Assembly: GCA_001414345.1 (NCBI GenBank)
Contig: LLCB01000073.1
Span: 124,001 to 188,000 of the forward strand
Direction: 5' to 3'
Source of the DNA: Hymenoscyphus infarciens
Lineage: Eukaryota > Ascomycota > Leotiomycetes > Helotiales > Helotiaceae
DNA: 64,000 nt
Below the pieces are notes generated by a model that searched no databases, was not told the origin of the DNA, and saw only the letters and a program-made list of their open reading frames with translations. The stretch's first letter is position 1; the number at the start of each line of letters is the position of its first letter. The translations under genes and the position numbers were made by a program. This document shows positions 1 to 11,581 of this stretch, piece by piece.

Positions 1-1969
1 CTACTATAAAGAAGCTACGTTATATATAGTAATATACTAGAGATTATTAAAAAAGACTTATATAGCTTATTTACTTAGTAGTAGTATTTATAGACTACTA
101 AAATAAACTAATTAAGAAAGCTCTTAAAGTCGATTCTATATTTTTACTAATACTAGAGAACTTCTACTCTAGATATATTATAGAATTATATATAACTCTA
201 AGAAGATAAGAGCTATCTACTAATCTAAGATTAGAGGTAATATCTATAATAGTTATTTTATATAGTCGATATATATTATATTTAAGTTAAGAGAATTACT
301 AGAAGAGGTAAAAAACCTCTAATAATAGTAATAGCGTAATTAGAAAAAGCTTAGATAGTATAAATAGAAGTATAAACGTAGAGAGGTCTTTATAGCTAGA
401 GAATAGATTCTCTACTATTTATAATCGTTATAAGTAGATATTTAAAGCGTGTTTAATAGCTCTTAGATAAATTAGTAGAAATGCCTCTTAGAAGATATAG
501 AACTATAGAGTAGAGAGAATAGAAGATAGAATTAGAAGACTTAGATTAGAGATATATTAGAGAATAGTTCTATATAAGATAGTATACTAGAAGACGATTA
601 TTATTAGTTCTATATAGAGAAGAGCTAACTAAACTCTTATAAGAGCTATTATAATAAGTAAAATTAGTTATTTATTAGAATAACTAAAATATTAAAAATA
701 TTAAATTAAAATAGAAGAAATAGAAAGAGATACTAAGCTATTACTAGAAAGAAAGCTAGGTATATAGATATATATTTAGTAGGTCTAGTAATAGATATTC
801 TAAGATATATATAAACTACTTTTAGATAAAACTCTATAAATAAGTACGTCTATATAGCGCCTCTCTAGAAGCTAATAAGACTAGATAAATATAAAATAAA
901 TAAATAAAAATAAAGTCTTCTTTCTTATATTCTTTCTATAGAGTATTACTATTAGATAGAACTGGTGTTCTTTTCTTTATTCGTTAGTATCTCTCTTAAA
1001 AAGCTATCTCTAAAGAAACTAGAGAAGTCGTAAAATATTAATCGTCGGATCTACTAACTTATCTATAGAAGAGTCGGTCTTTTTAATTAGTCGCGCTTTT
1101 AATTAGTTATACTAGATTAAAGTGAATCTAGAGCTAAAACTAGACGCTAGTTTAAGATATTTTAGAAGTATTATAAACTTTAAGAATCTCTCTCTATACT
1201 ACTAGTAATAACTTAGTTAATTTTTAAGCTTTTTATTTAAAAACTTTAGTATTTTATAGCTCTTTATCTATATATTCTTTCTATAATCTACTATATCTTT
1301 ACTATGTCTTAGACTTACTAAGTTCTTACTCTTAAGCTTACTCTTACTATTATATCTCTTAGAGCTAAATACTTAGAAATATAATAAACTTTAACTTCTT
1401 TCTAAAAAGAGAAGAGTTAATATTTCTAATCTAGAGACTATAAAAAAAGCTCTATACTACTAAAGAGACTATTACTAAAAGAGTACTATATAAGTTACCT
1501 TTTACTTTAAGTTTAAAGCTTAAGAAGTCTAGTATTATAAGTAGAATTCTACTATTTTCTACTAATTTTAGAACTAATACTATACTTCAAAATATCTTAG
1601 AATATAAAGCTATTATTATTATATTAGATATTCACTCTTATAATAACTATCTAATTAGAGTTAGCTTACTCTTATAGAGTACTTATACTTTCTCTTATAT
1701 ATAGTAGATAGTTTCTTCTTTATAATAATAAATATCTAATTCTCTACTCTATACTTTAAAATATCTATAATACTATTTCTCTTAATCTTATACTTATAAT
1801 AGCTATTTAAAGATATATTATCATATAATATACTAATAGTTTCCTAGTAGATAAGAAGATAGTTATAAGAGCTATTATAGCTCTTCTTATATAATAAGAC
1901 CTCTTTTATTTAATCTACTATCTTAGAGCTAGTAAGATTAGTTTCTTAATTACTTATCTTCTATTAAAT
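1..1969. repeat. RIP-mutated AT-rich repeat, family unknown
   Basis: No open frame survives. CA and TG dinucleotides are nearly absent, whereas TA, CT and AG are frequent, as expected after CpA-to-TpA mutation on both strands. About 1630-1800 is similar in reverse complement to about 24600-24790, and about 1037-1080 resembles the reverse complement of about 8550-8600. The stretch is therefore dispersed repeat DNA. It is also the DNA into which element B inserted. I cannot name the family. Confidence 0.6.
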
Positions 1970-2273
1970 TATAATAGTCTACTATTCTATATAGCCGAGA
2001 TTATATAGTATATATAGTATATATAAGGTTTTAGTAGTTATTATTTTATATTATCTAATTTAGAAAGGTTTTAGATTTAGCTTTTAAATAGCTTTTAGAT
2101 CTCTTTATATTATCTAAACTCTTTTTTATATTATCTAAACCTCTTATATATAGCTATCTACTCTCTTATAATTAGAAAAGGCTAGCTTAATCTTTTCTTC
2201 TATATTAGTACCTAGTTTTTATATATATTATTCTACTAAATATACTTCTATATACTACTTTAATAGTAGTATA

Positions 2274-5077
2274 TATAACGGCACGAAATATATACTACTA
2301 TAAAAGAGATATATAGAAGTGCGCTCGGCAGAATAATATACGTAGATACTAGACTTTAATATAGAAGAAAAGGAAAAACTATCTCTCTCTAACTCTAGGA
2401 GTAGGCTACTATATATAAGAGATTCGGATAGTATAAAAAGAGGTCTAAAACTGAATAACCTTAGCTAATATAAAAGCTTAAACCTATATAACCTTTCTAA
2501 AATAGATAATATAAGATAATAACTACTAAAACCTTATATATAGTAGGTACTCTTAGCTATCTAGGATAATAGTATACTATTATATCTCTCTTTCTTAAAA
2601 AAGACTTGTTTTAAGTCTTCTATCTCTTATTATTTAGAGCTAAATCGAGATACGATAGTATTATTATTAAGATTAAAGTATTTATTATATTTATTAACTT
2701 TATTATAAGCGAGAAGGTTAGAGTTTGAATCGTAGCTAACCTAGTTTGAAGATTAATTATATTTTATTATAAGTGAGACGAGATATCGATTTTAAGTCTA
2801 AATTAGAACTGAACTAATTTGTAGATACTTATAAAAGAGAGACTTCGTTTCTAATTCTTTAATATTAAAGTAAGCGTTCGCTTAAAGAGTATAGTCTAAT
2901 CTATCTAGGAGGTTAGAAAAAGTTTAAAGTAGAAAAAGTTTAAAGTAAAGTTAGAGGCGAATATTAAGAGATAAGTTATAGGTAATAGTAATAACTTAGT
3001 TAAGAGCTTACTTTAAGAGTATACTAACTTATATCTAATTCGAGTTCGAATAAAAAAAAGAACTTCTAGCCTAGCTAGAAGTAAAAAGGAAGTAAAGAAT
3101 ATAAGACTCTATACTAGAGTCGGTGAGGTTTTAGCTAGCTAAAAGCGAAGTTATTACTAAGTTATTAAAGTTGAAATTATTATCTAAGTTTAAGATAATA
3201 AAAGAAGTAGTTTTAGCTAGTTAAATGAACTTAATACCGAAGCTATTATATTACCTTATTCTCTTTTACGATTTAAGTCTAAATTAGAGTATTTAAAGAC
3301 TTATTTATTATCTTCTGATTCTAATTCTACTTTAGAAGTAGTAGATTCGCTATTAGATTATAAGGAGTTTAGAGAGAGATTATTTTAGACTAAAGTATAT
3401 AACTTAGCGTTTTAGTATATCTCTTTATCTAAAGCTAAAAGATTAGCTACTATTTTAATAAAGTTATAGTTCTATTATCTCTTTCTTAAAGTAGCTAAGT
3501 TTTAGAGCCGTGACGTAATCTTATTCTATATTTAAAAGAACTATTCCAATTCTAGTATATCTCTAAGTATAGCTATACTTGAAAAGCGACTCTTAAAATT
3601 AGTAAAAGTTTCTTTAGCGTTATCTTCTCCTTCTATTTATAAGACTATAAAAGTATTCTAAGTATTCTCTATTTCGTAACTAGTTAAAAAGTAGATATCT
3701 AAAAGAGTAATTATGTCTTCTTAATCTTTAAAAGTATTCTAAACTAAGTCTAACTTATATCTAGGCTTTAGGTAGTTTCTAGCGAGTCTAGTTATCGTAC
3801 TCTAAATAAGAGCTTTATATATTAGAGGTGAACTATAGTAGTTAGTATTTATATAGAGTCTATCTCGTACTAATATCTTCTATTATTAGTATATAAGTAA
3901 AATGCTATTATCTAAAGGTTTAATCTTTTTAGTTATCTTGCTTTTTTATTAAGATTAGAGAGTATTCAAAGAGGCTTTAGTACTATATTAAGTAAGAGTG
4001 GAATATTAGAAGGCATTAGAAGTAGCTGCTTATAGTTAAAAGAGGTATAAATTCGAGTTTAGAAGTAGAAGAGGGTTTAATCGAAGATTTAAAAGAGAGT
4101 TAGATTAGAGAGAGTTTAGAGATAAAGCGATTTATTAACTTATAAGTTTACTTACTCTCTTTTCTAACTTAGCTAACTAATCCTTTATTTCTTGATTTTC
4201 TACTTCTAAAGCTTATATAACCGACTATATCTAGTCTATATTTAAGAAGTTCTACTTATCTTTATTCTATTAGAATCTTCTCGATCTTAGTATATAGATA
4301 CAATTTAGGCGGCTTTTAGAAGAGTATCTTTTAGTAAGAGAGATAGCTCTAGAAGGTGTTTATTACTCGACGCTATTTAGTAGAACTATCGACATAATAT
4401 CGAATTAGAGAGAAGAGAGAGTAAGAGTAGATTTAGAAGCCTTTGTAATAACTATAGTATGTCGACTTATTTACTAAATCTATATATAGTAGTTCTTATA
4501 CTTAGAGAGTTATTAGAAGCCTCTGAAATACTTAGTATATTCCTGCTTTCTTAATATATAAAATACGATTTTTATTAGCTATTTAAAACCGATACTAAAC
4601 TCTAATATTACTAGCTATCTAAGTAGTCTCTAATTACCTAGCTATTTAAGAATATATTATTATAGTCCGATTCTAGGCTAAATCGAAATCGAAATAAAGA
4701 GCGACGATAAGCTCGAAAGAGATATTATAAAGGCTATTACTAGCGAAGTCGAGTTTTTCCTTTTTATATAATAGTACGAAATATATACTACTATAAAAGA
4801 GGTATATAGAAGTGCGTTTAGCAGAATAATATACGTAGATACTAGGCTCTAATATAGAAGAAAAGGAAAAACTATCTCTCTCTAACTCTAGGAGTAGGCT
4901 ACTATATATAAGAGGTTTAGATAGTATAAAAAGAGGTTTAAAACTAAATAACCTCGGCTAATATAAAAGCTCAAACCTACGTAATCTTCCTAAAATAGAT
5001 AATATAAGATAATAACTACTAAAACCTTATATATAGCAGATACACCTAGCTATCTAGGATAATAGTATACTATTATA
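2274..5077 (-). mobile_element. Element A: gag-only LTR retrotransposon inserted in an LTR of B
   Basis: The two LTRs are 311 bp each (2274-2584 and 4767-5077). The TSD is GTATA at 2269-2273 and 5078-5082. The purine tract (AAGAAAGAGAGA on the - strand) adjoins the left LTR, so the element reads on the - strand. It therefore lies head-to-head with the left LTR of B, giving an apparent 300-bp inverted repeat around 2274. The internal part is 2182 bp and contains a decayed gag but no pol domain that I can find. Its two internal ends match those of the 7.9-kb Gypsy element C, suggesting a deletion derivative mobilised in trans. Confidence 0.85.
3240..4330 (-). pseudogene. Decayed gag of element A
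   Basis: Read on the - strand, one frame stays coherent over about 1 kb and is interrupted only by TAA and TAG codons, as expected when CAA, CAG or TGG codons are hit by RIP. It includes a stretch reading KETFTNFKSRF followed by SIAIL, and this same stretch recurs in element B on the + strand. The pattern fits the capsid region of a Gypsy-type Gag: a helical, charged protein of about 300 residues. Edges are approximate. The assignment rests on position after the 5' LTR and on the matching part of element C, not on a database search. Confidence 0.55.
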
Positions 5078-5599
5078 GTATATATTTCGTATTATTATAT
5101 AAAAAGACTAAACTTAACTTTACTAGAGATAGCCTATTATAAGATCTTATTTAAGTATATTATTACTTTTATTTCGAATTTAATTTAGCTTAGATTTAGA
5201 CTAGAATAATAATATCCTTAAATAGCTACGATTCTAGAGACCTTATAAATAGCTAGTAATATTAGAGTTTTATATCTATTAGATAGCTAGTTTAATTATA
5301 TTCTTAATATATTAAAGAGAATAGAATATACTAAGTATCTCTAAGGTTTCTAATAACTCTCTCTATATAGAGACTATTATATAAGGTTTAGAAAGTTAGT
5401 TATTATAAAAGAGCTTTTAAATCTACCTCTTTTTCTCTCTCTACTAATATTATTAAAATATTAAACCTAGTTCTACTTAATAGCGTTAAGTAATAATCCT
5501 CTTCTAGAGATATCTCTTTTTTTAAAAGATAACTCTCTAAACACTTTCTAAATCATATCTATATAATAAAGAATAAAAGATCTTAAAGAAATAATAAAG

Positions 5600-6640
5600 A
5601 TAAGTAAGATTTTTTAAATTTAGAAGAGATATAGAGAGTTATATAAACTTTAGAAGTAGAAGAATAAAAGATAAAAGATTAGCTAGCTAAGCTAGAAAAG
5701 AGAATAAGTAAGCTTATAGTTTAAAATTAATAAATTACTACTTTTAACTCTTCTTAATCTAACTCTCTTTTAAACTCTTATTCGAATTAACCTTTACTTC
5801 TAAGCTCTAGTTTAGACCTCTTTTTAGCTAAGAGACGCTACTATCTCTAATATCTTCTAATAGACCTTCTAACTTAGTTCTAAAAAGGTTATAAATACTC
5901 TTTAACCTTAATATAAAAGTAAGATAACTAAAAAGATTAAACTTTTAAATAATAGTAATTTACTTATATACTAATAATAGAAGATATTAGTATATAATAG
6001 ACTCTATATAAATACTAACTATTATTCTACCTTTCTAATCTAAAAAGCTCTTATTTAAGATATAATAACTAGTCTTATTAAGAACTATCTAGAGTCTAGA
6101 TACGAGTTAGACTTAGTTTAAAATACTTTTAAAGAGTAAGAAGATATAATTACTCTTTTAGATATATACTTTTTAACTAGCTATAAGAAAGAGAATACTT
6201 AGAATGCTTTTAGATTCTTATAAATAGAATAAGATAAAACTAAAGAAACTTTTACTAATTTTAAGAGTCGTTTTTTAAGTATAGCTATACTTAGAGAGAT
6301 ATAAGAATCAGAAAGGTTCTTTTATATATAAGAGAAGATTATACTATAGCTCTAAGACTTAGCTACTATAAGAAAGAGATAGTAGAAATATAACTTTATT
6401 AAAATAGTATCTAATTTTTTAGCTATAAATAAGAAGTAATACTAAAATACTAAGTTAGAAGAAGTTAGTAATTTAGTTTAAAAGAATACCTCTCTATCTA
6501 GTCTAAACTTCTTATAATCTAATAGTAGATCTTCTATTAGTACTACTTCTAAAGTAGAATTAGATAAAGATAAATAAGTTCTTATAATACTCTAGTTTAG
6601 ACCTAAATCGCTAAAGAGAATAAGGCGGCTTATTAGACTT
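5600..6640 (+). pseudogene. Decayed gag of element B
   Basis: The + strand frame holding KETFTNFKSRF (about 6245-6275) matches element A position for position. Stops are again TAA or TAG only. Gag of an LTR retrotransposon is the likely origin. No protease, reverse transcriptase or integrase follows before the 3' purine tract and LTR. Edges are approximate. Confidence 0.5.
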
Positions 6641-7495
6641 AAAGAAATATAGTTTATATAATAGTACTAATAAATATTATACCTTATTCTAAGCTTTAGA
6701 TAGTAAAGCTTTAATAATATTTAGTAATAACTTCTTTAACTAGCTAAAACTCTACTAACTCTAATAAGAGTCTTACTTTCTTTTAAACTTCTAGCTAAAC
6801 CTAGATGTTTTATTTTTTAAATTCGAATTAAATATAAATTAGTATACTTTTAAAGTAAACTCTTAGCTAAGATATTATTATCACCTATAATATTACCTCT
6901 TAATATTCGCTTCTAACTTCTTTTTAAACTCTTTCTAATCTATAACATAGCTTAGACTTATACTTTTTTAGTAAATATAGATATTTACTTTTAATACTAG
7001 AATAACTAGAATAAAGTCTCTTTTATAAGTATATACTCTATAAACTAGGTTAGTAATAATTAGAACTTAAACTAACTCTTACTTAACTACTTTTAACTAA
7101 AATAATAATACTTAGTATTCTGATTTAACTCTAATAATACTAAGACTTAGAACGAGTCTTTTTTAAGAGAGAGAGATATAATAGTCTACTATTCTATATA
7201 GCTAGGATTATATAGTATATGCTATATATATAAGGTTTTAGTAGTTATTATTTTATATTATTTAATTTAGAAAGGTTTTAGGTTTAGCTTTTAGATAGCT
7301 TTTAGACTCTTTTATATTATCTAAATCTCTTTTTATATTAGCTAAACCTCTTATATATAGCTGTCTACTCTTCTATAGTTAGAAAAGGCTAGTTTAGCCT
7401 TTTCTTTTATATTAGTACCTAGTATTTACATACGTTATTCTACTAAATACACTTCTATATACTTATTCGATAGTAGTTTATTTCGTGTTATTATA

Positions 7496-8358
7496 TAAAT
7501 ACTTAATTTAAAAGTCTTTTAATATTTAAAAGAAGTTAGCTTAAAGTATCTCTAATAGTAAGAAGTTCTTTAAAGATTATAAAGCTCTTAAGTAAAAATA
7601 TAATATAATCTTAAAAGAGATTTAGAACTTTAATAAAACTAGCTTTTATATAGAAGTCTCTAAAGATAAAAGAGTTTATATACTAGCTAATACTTCTTAA
7701 TAATACTTAGATAGCTTTAAAGACTACTACTAAGTTACTTTTGTTAAGAGTATTAGTACTTCTAGTAGTTTTATTACTTTTATAATTAGTTAAATAAGAA
7801 GTAATCTAGCGCTAAACTCGTTAATTTAAGTAAAAGTAGATATACTAATAAGAAGCTAGGTTTAGCCTATCTTTATAACTTTATTATAAAGAGTTTTATA
7901 AAGAGTAGTAGCTATAAAGAATATATAGAGTATACTATATTATAGTATATAAAACTAAATAGAGAGCTAACTAAGCTTATAAACTACTAACTAGATAGCT
8001 TAGCTAGAGGTCTAAGTCTCTAGACTATTATATAATAGCTATATCTATTTATTATGTTTTATTATTTAAGTCTTTTAAGCTCGAGCTAATTAGCTTTTTA
8101 TAAAATAGAGAGAGATAGAGTATATATATAAGAGCTTAGTATATAAAAGTCTATAACTAAAACTAAGATAATAATAATTAGATAATATAAAAGTCTAAAG
8201 CTCGACTAGTAGCTTAGCTAGCTATTATAATACTTAGAAATTAGCTATACTTTATCTTATTTCCTAAGTTCTATAACTTATAAATAGCTTTAAAACGAGT
8301 TTAATATTCTAGAAGCGTATTATCTATTTATCTAATATAACTAATTAAAAAGACTAAC
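7496..8358. repeat. RIP-mutated AT-rich DNA, right half of the host repeat of B
   Basis: This strongly CA/TG-depleted sequence continues the repeat interrupted by B at 1969/7496. No coding frame, RNA gene or recognisable element end is visible. Confidence 0.5.
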
Positions 8359-8530
8359 TATTAGTATAAATTAAAGAGTAAATAGCTACTTAGATTAGCG
8401 TATATAGTTATACGTGTCTTTCTTACTTAAGAACTATTTAAGTAGATATCGTAGCTAGCTTTACTTAGTATATATAAACGATAATATAACTCTTTTTATA
8501 TAGCTTTTACAACTATAGATTATACTAATA
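8359..8530 (+). repeat. Solo LTR of Copia family D
   Basis: The 172 bp match the reverse complement of the 170-171 bp LTRs of D1 and D2, starting TATTAG and ending TACTAATA (RIP forms of TGTCGG and ACTAACA). It is flanked by the 5-bp TSD CTAAC (8354-8358 and 8531-8535) and no internal sequence is attached. It is therefore an LTR-LTR recombination product, oriented opposite to D1 and D2. Confidence 0.8.
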
Positions 8531-8592
8531 CTAACTCTTCTATAGATAAAAGAGTAGTTAGTAGATAAGTAAGTTAGTAGATCCGACGATTA

Positions 8593-8854
8593 TAACTTAG
8601 TAATTATTTATAATTACTAAGATTACTTAATAATTAGACTTTAGATATTATAATTAACTAGTTTAGAATAGATTTAGTTCTAAAACTTTTTAGTATTATC
8701 TAAACTCTTATATATATCTACTATATCTCTTACTATTTTATAAAAGCTAATTTGTTTCTTTTCTTAATATTAAGTCTAGTAATTATATATATTATTCTAA
8801 TATATATACTTATATATATCTCTTTAATAGTAGTATATAACTCGTACTATTATA
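8593..8854 (+). repeat. LTR remnant of the A/B family
   Basis: About 260 bp run parallel to the LTRs of element B and end TACTATTATA. Similar landmarks occur in the same order: a TATTATCTAAA motif, TATTATTCTA, and a short TAATAGTAGT motif before the end. It is shorter and more diverged than the other copies and I see no clear TSD. Confidence 0.5.
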
Positions 8855-9250
8855 TTATTATTCTTATTACGTCTAAACTACTTATTATATTTCTTATATA
8901 GCTTATTAGCTTTAAACTTCTATTTATAGAAAATAAAGATTAGACTTATTTATCTTTAATAGTTTAATAGTAATTATATTAAGATATTACTTTAAAAAGT
9001 AATATATTATTCTTAATAATATAGTAACTTATCTACTATACCTAGTTATTAGCTTCTTTTATATATACGATAATTCGCTAATTATAGTATAAACTCGTAC
9101 TTATAAGAATACTTTTATTTTAAGAAGTTTTAATAATAGGAAAAATAATTAAAATAACTTCTACTTAATTTCAAAAATACTAATTAATATTAGATTTATT
9201 ACTTATAACTTTTAGATTTATTATTATAGTTTTATTATAGTAGTTATAAT
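8855..9250. other. AT-rich DNA up to the isochore boundary
   Basis: I see no gene or element end here. CA and TG start to reappear at about 9250-9300, where base composition shifts sharply from AT-rich to balanced. This marks the left border of the gene island. Confidence 0.5.
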
Positions 9251-11581
9251 AATATAGAATATAATAGAATCGGCGGAGCATCTAATATACGAGGAGGTTA
9301 GTATCGAAATAGCTCTGAGATTATGCTAAAGGTAAGCTGGAAAGAGAGTTCGTTTTTTCGTATACTATCTCTCTCTCTAAAGCGCACGGCCGCTGTGCTA
9401 TACTAAATGTCTATACACTCTACATTTTATTCAGGGGAGGGGATAGTACTATTCTATCTTGTCCCGAAGTGAAGGCGGGAAAAATATTAGAGTCTTAGCG
9501 CCAGTCTATTCCTGGCACCTAGAGAAATTATGATGTTGGCTATAGTCGCAGAATCGCGAGCGAAACTTGATCAGAATGCTTCTGCTACTTTTCTCAGCGC
9601 GAACCCTCTTTGTCAGAGGCTTTTGAGAGTGAAAAGAAGCCCTTGAAAACCAGGTTCCTCTCCGAGAGATGGATTGAGGGCCGCCAGCCCTTTTTGTACC
9701 TATTCTACGAAGTACTTCGTCTTAGGCGTAACAAAGGTTATCCGAATAGGGCAATTGCCACATCTCCGATGTATTATGCTCCCCTTGTTTAACGTTTATT
9801 TCGCCTGGGACGAAGTATACCCTAACACCCGGAAAACGTAATTTGTGTATGATGCTAGAACCTTCATTCATCACCTTACCCCTGCCTGTCCGCCGAATTG
9901 TCTACTCTCTTTATCTCAAAATTTAGAAATTGTCGCCATTTCCCCTTCTTGAAGAGTATCTTATTCATAATACGTTTACTAAACTACCGCCTCTTGTGAG
10001 AAGTATGGAGCTTCATTAATACAATTTATAGTATAGTTTATGAAGATCTCTTCATCAGCACTTCTGGCGTGGTGGTTGGCGTAGAGTCACATATCAGTGT
10101 CTATTCTCAACTCTCAACTGCCGACTTCTACCTCGGGCTATTAGAGTGTCTACTCCGTAAGCCTCACAAGGCTAGCTTCATACAAGGCTCTGGATGCTTG
10201 TATCAGGAACACTGATCTGCGGCTCTTTGCATTTGTCATACCAGGGTGGGCCGTGCTTCCGCCTCACCAAAACTACGATATTTTACCCTTTTCAGAAAGA
10301 AAAAAAAAGAACTAAGCTAGAAACTCAAACTCGTCGAAAATTACTTTATAAGAAAGGCTTTGATCTTTCTATACTTCTGCAAGCGGGGTCAAATTCTTTT
10401 ACTACTAACAGGCAGTAATTGTAGTTCCTACGAGAAGCACTTTTTCCCACCTAAATTTTGGTGTTCCTCGCTTGCAACTGTGACAAAACCGATACCCGAC
10501 CGAGTACATCGGAAGTGGTGTTCATATCAAAGTTTTAGTTGATTAATGCGCGGAGCCGCGATGGCCCGGTATAGAGCATGTTTCACTCCACAGAAGCGGC
10601 GATACCTCGATGTCTGTGCAACAAAACTCCAACCTCATTCGATGAAGGAAACTGCCGGGTTTGGAAGCCTGGTATTGTTTTATATTCTGGCTTCTTCCCT
10701 CTTGCACCATCTGGGCGCTGAGGAAGTGATGATCCGGGGATCTGACGAATTCTTTCTCCCTCGGTTAAATTTTGATTCGCTATTGGAGAACACTTGGCCA
10801 AACCACCCTGTGTGGTTGTTTCTTGAGCATCTCCTTGTTGTTTGCAGTCTTGATGGGTCATCCCGGACTCTTATAGACTGATATTTGTATGAACATCATG
10901 TTTCTATAAATGGATCTACGGATTTGCGCTAGTTCTCAAAAGAGGTGGAGTGGGCCCGTCGAACGGGTTAAGTCCGTTATCAGAGGCTGAAAACATGTGT
11001 ACATTTCAGACCTATGAACGTCAACAGTACCGTTGCTTGATGTCTGAATTACAATTCAAGCCATAAATTGACATGAGACCATTCTATCTTAACGAGGCAG
11101 CTGTTTTTGTTTACGAGAATAGGATGTCCACACGAGTGTATCCCTTACATAGGGGACGAGCTTGGGGCTACGTTCGATTCTAGTGTGTTTAGAAATATCT
11201 TGGATTGAGATATTTAGTATCATCGAACTCATCGTTGTCCATGGGCTACTACACTTTGCATTCCTGGTCGTCCACTCATCGGCTGGTGTGATAGTTCCAC
11301 CTTTGTTGAACACGTACAGTAGGTTACCGGGCGTATACTTTCATTCGGTCCATCTTGGGATTGTTTCAAACATCGGATGCCCTCATACGTCGGCTCGACC
11401 AGCGTGGCTCCCGACATACTAGCTCCACAAGACAAAGTTAATAAGAGACCAATTTCCTATTCGGAATGTACTCGAGTAAGCAGGAATCATCCATCCTCTC
11501 TCTCGGAGCTCTAAATCTACAACTTACCTCTCTTATTGGGTATTTTTTATCTTCCTCCCAATTCCTTCCACGATTCCCTCG
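9251..11581. other. Balanced-composition DNA without a supportable gene
   Basis: Composition is normal and CA/TG are present, so this part escaped RIP. Only short open frames exist (for example 111 codons at 10546-10881 on +, overlapped by 92 codons on -). None has a recognisable domain, and they overlap each other in several frames. A short foldback (AAATATCT ... AGATATTT) lies near 11190-11217. The last 500 bp should contain the promoter and leader of the sulfate permease. A multi-exon lineage-specific gene cannot be excluded. Confidence 0.4.

Larger units (their letters stand above)
1970..7495 (+). mobile_element. Element B: gag-only LTR retrotransposon, broken by element A
   Basis: The right LTR is 7177-7495 (319 bp). 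The left LTR is 1970-2273 plus 5083-5099, split by element A. The TSD is TAAAT at 1965-1969 and 7496-7500. LTR ends read TATAATAG and ATTATTATA, which look like RIP-changed TG...CA ends. A purine tract (AAGAGAGAGAGA) lies directly left of the right LTR, so the element reads on the + strand. Without A the element is about 2.7 kb, and the internal part (5100-7176) is too short for a full gag-pol. It holds a decayed gag and no recognisable reverse transcriptase. It is the same family as element A. Confidence 0.82.

Noticed and set aside
2274..4766. Reading element A as a + strand element
   Set aside because: A + strand frame also looks partly open, but the purine tract beside the left LTR and the clear gag similarity to element B place the coding strand on -.
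9610..10881. Several 60-111 codon open frames left of the permease
   Set aside because: They overlap in different frames and strands, begin in places without supporting signals, and resemble no known family. There was not enough to call a gene.
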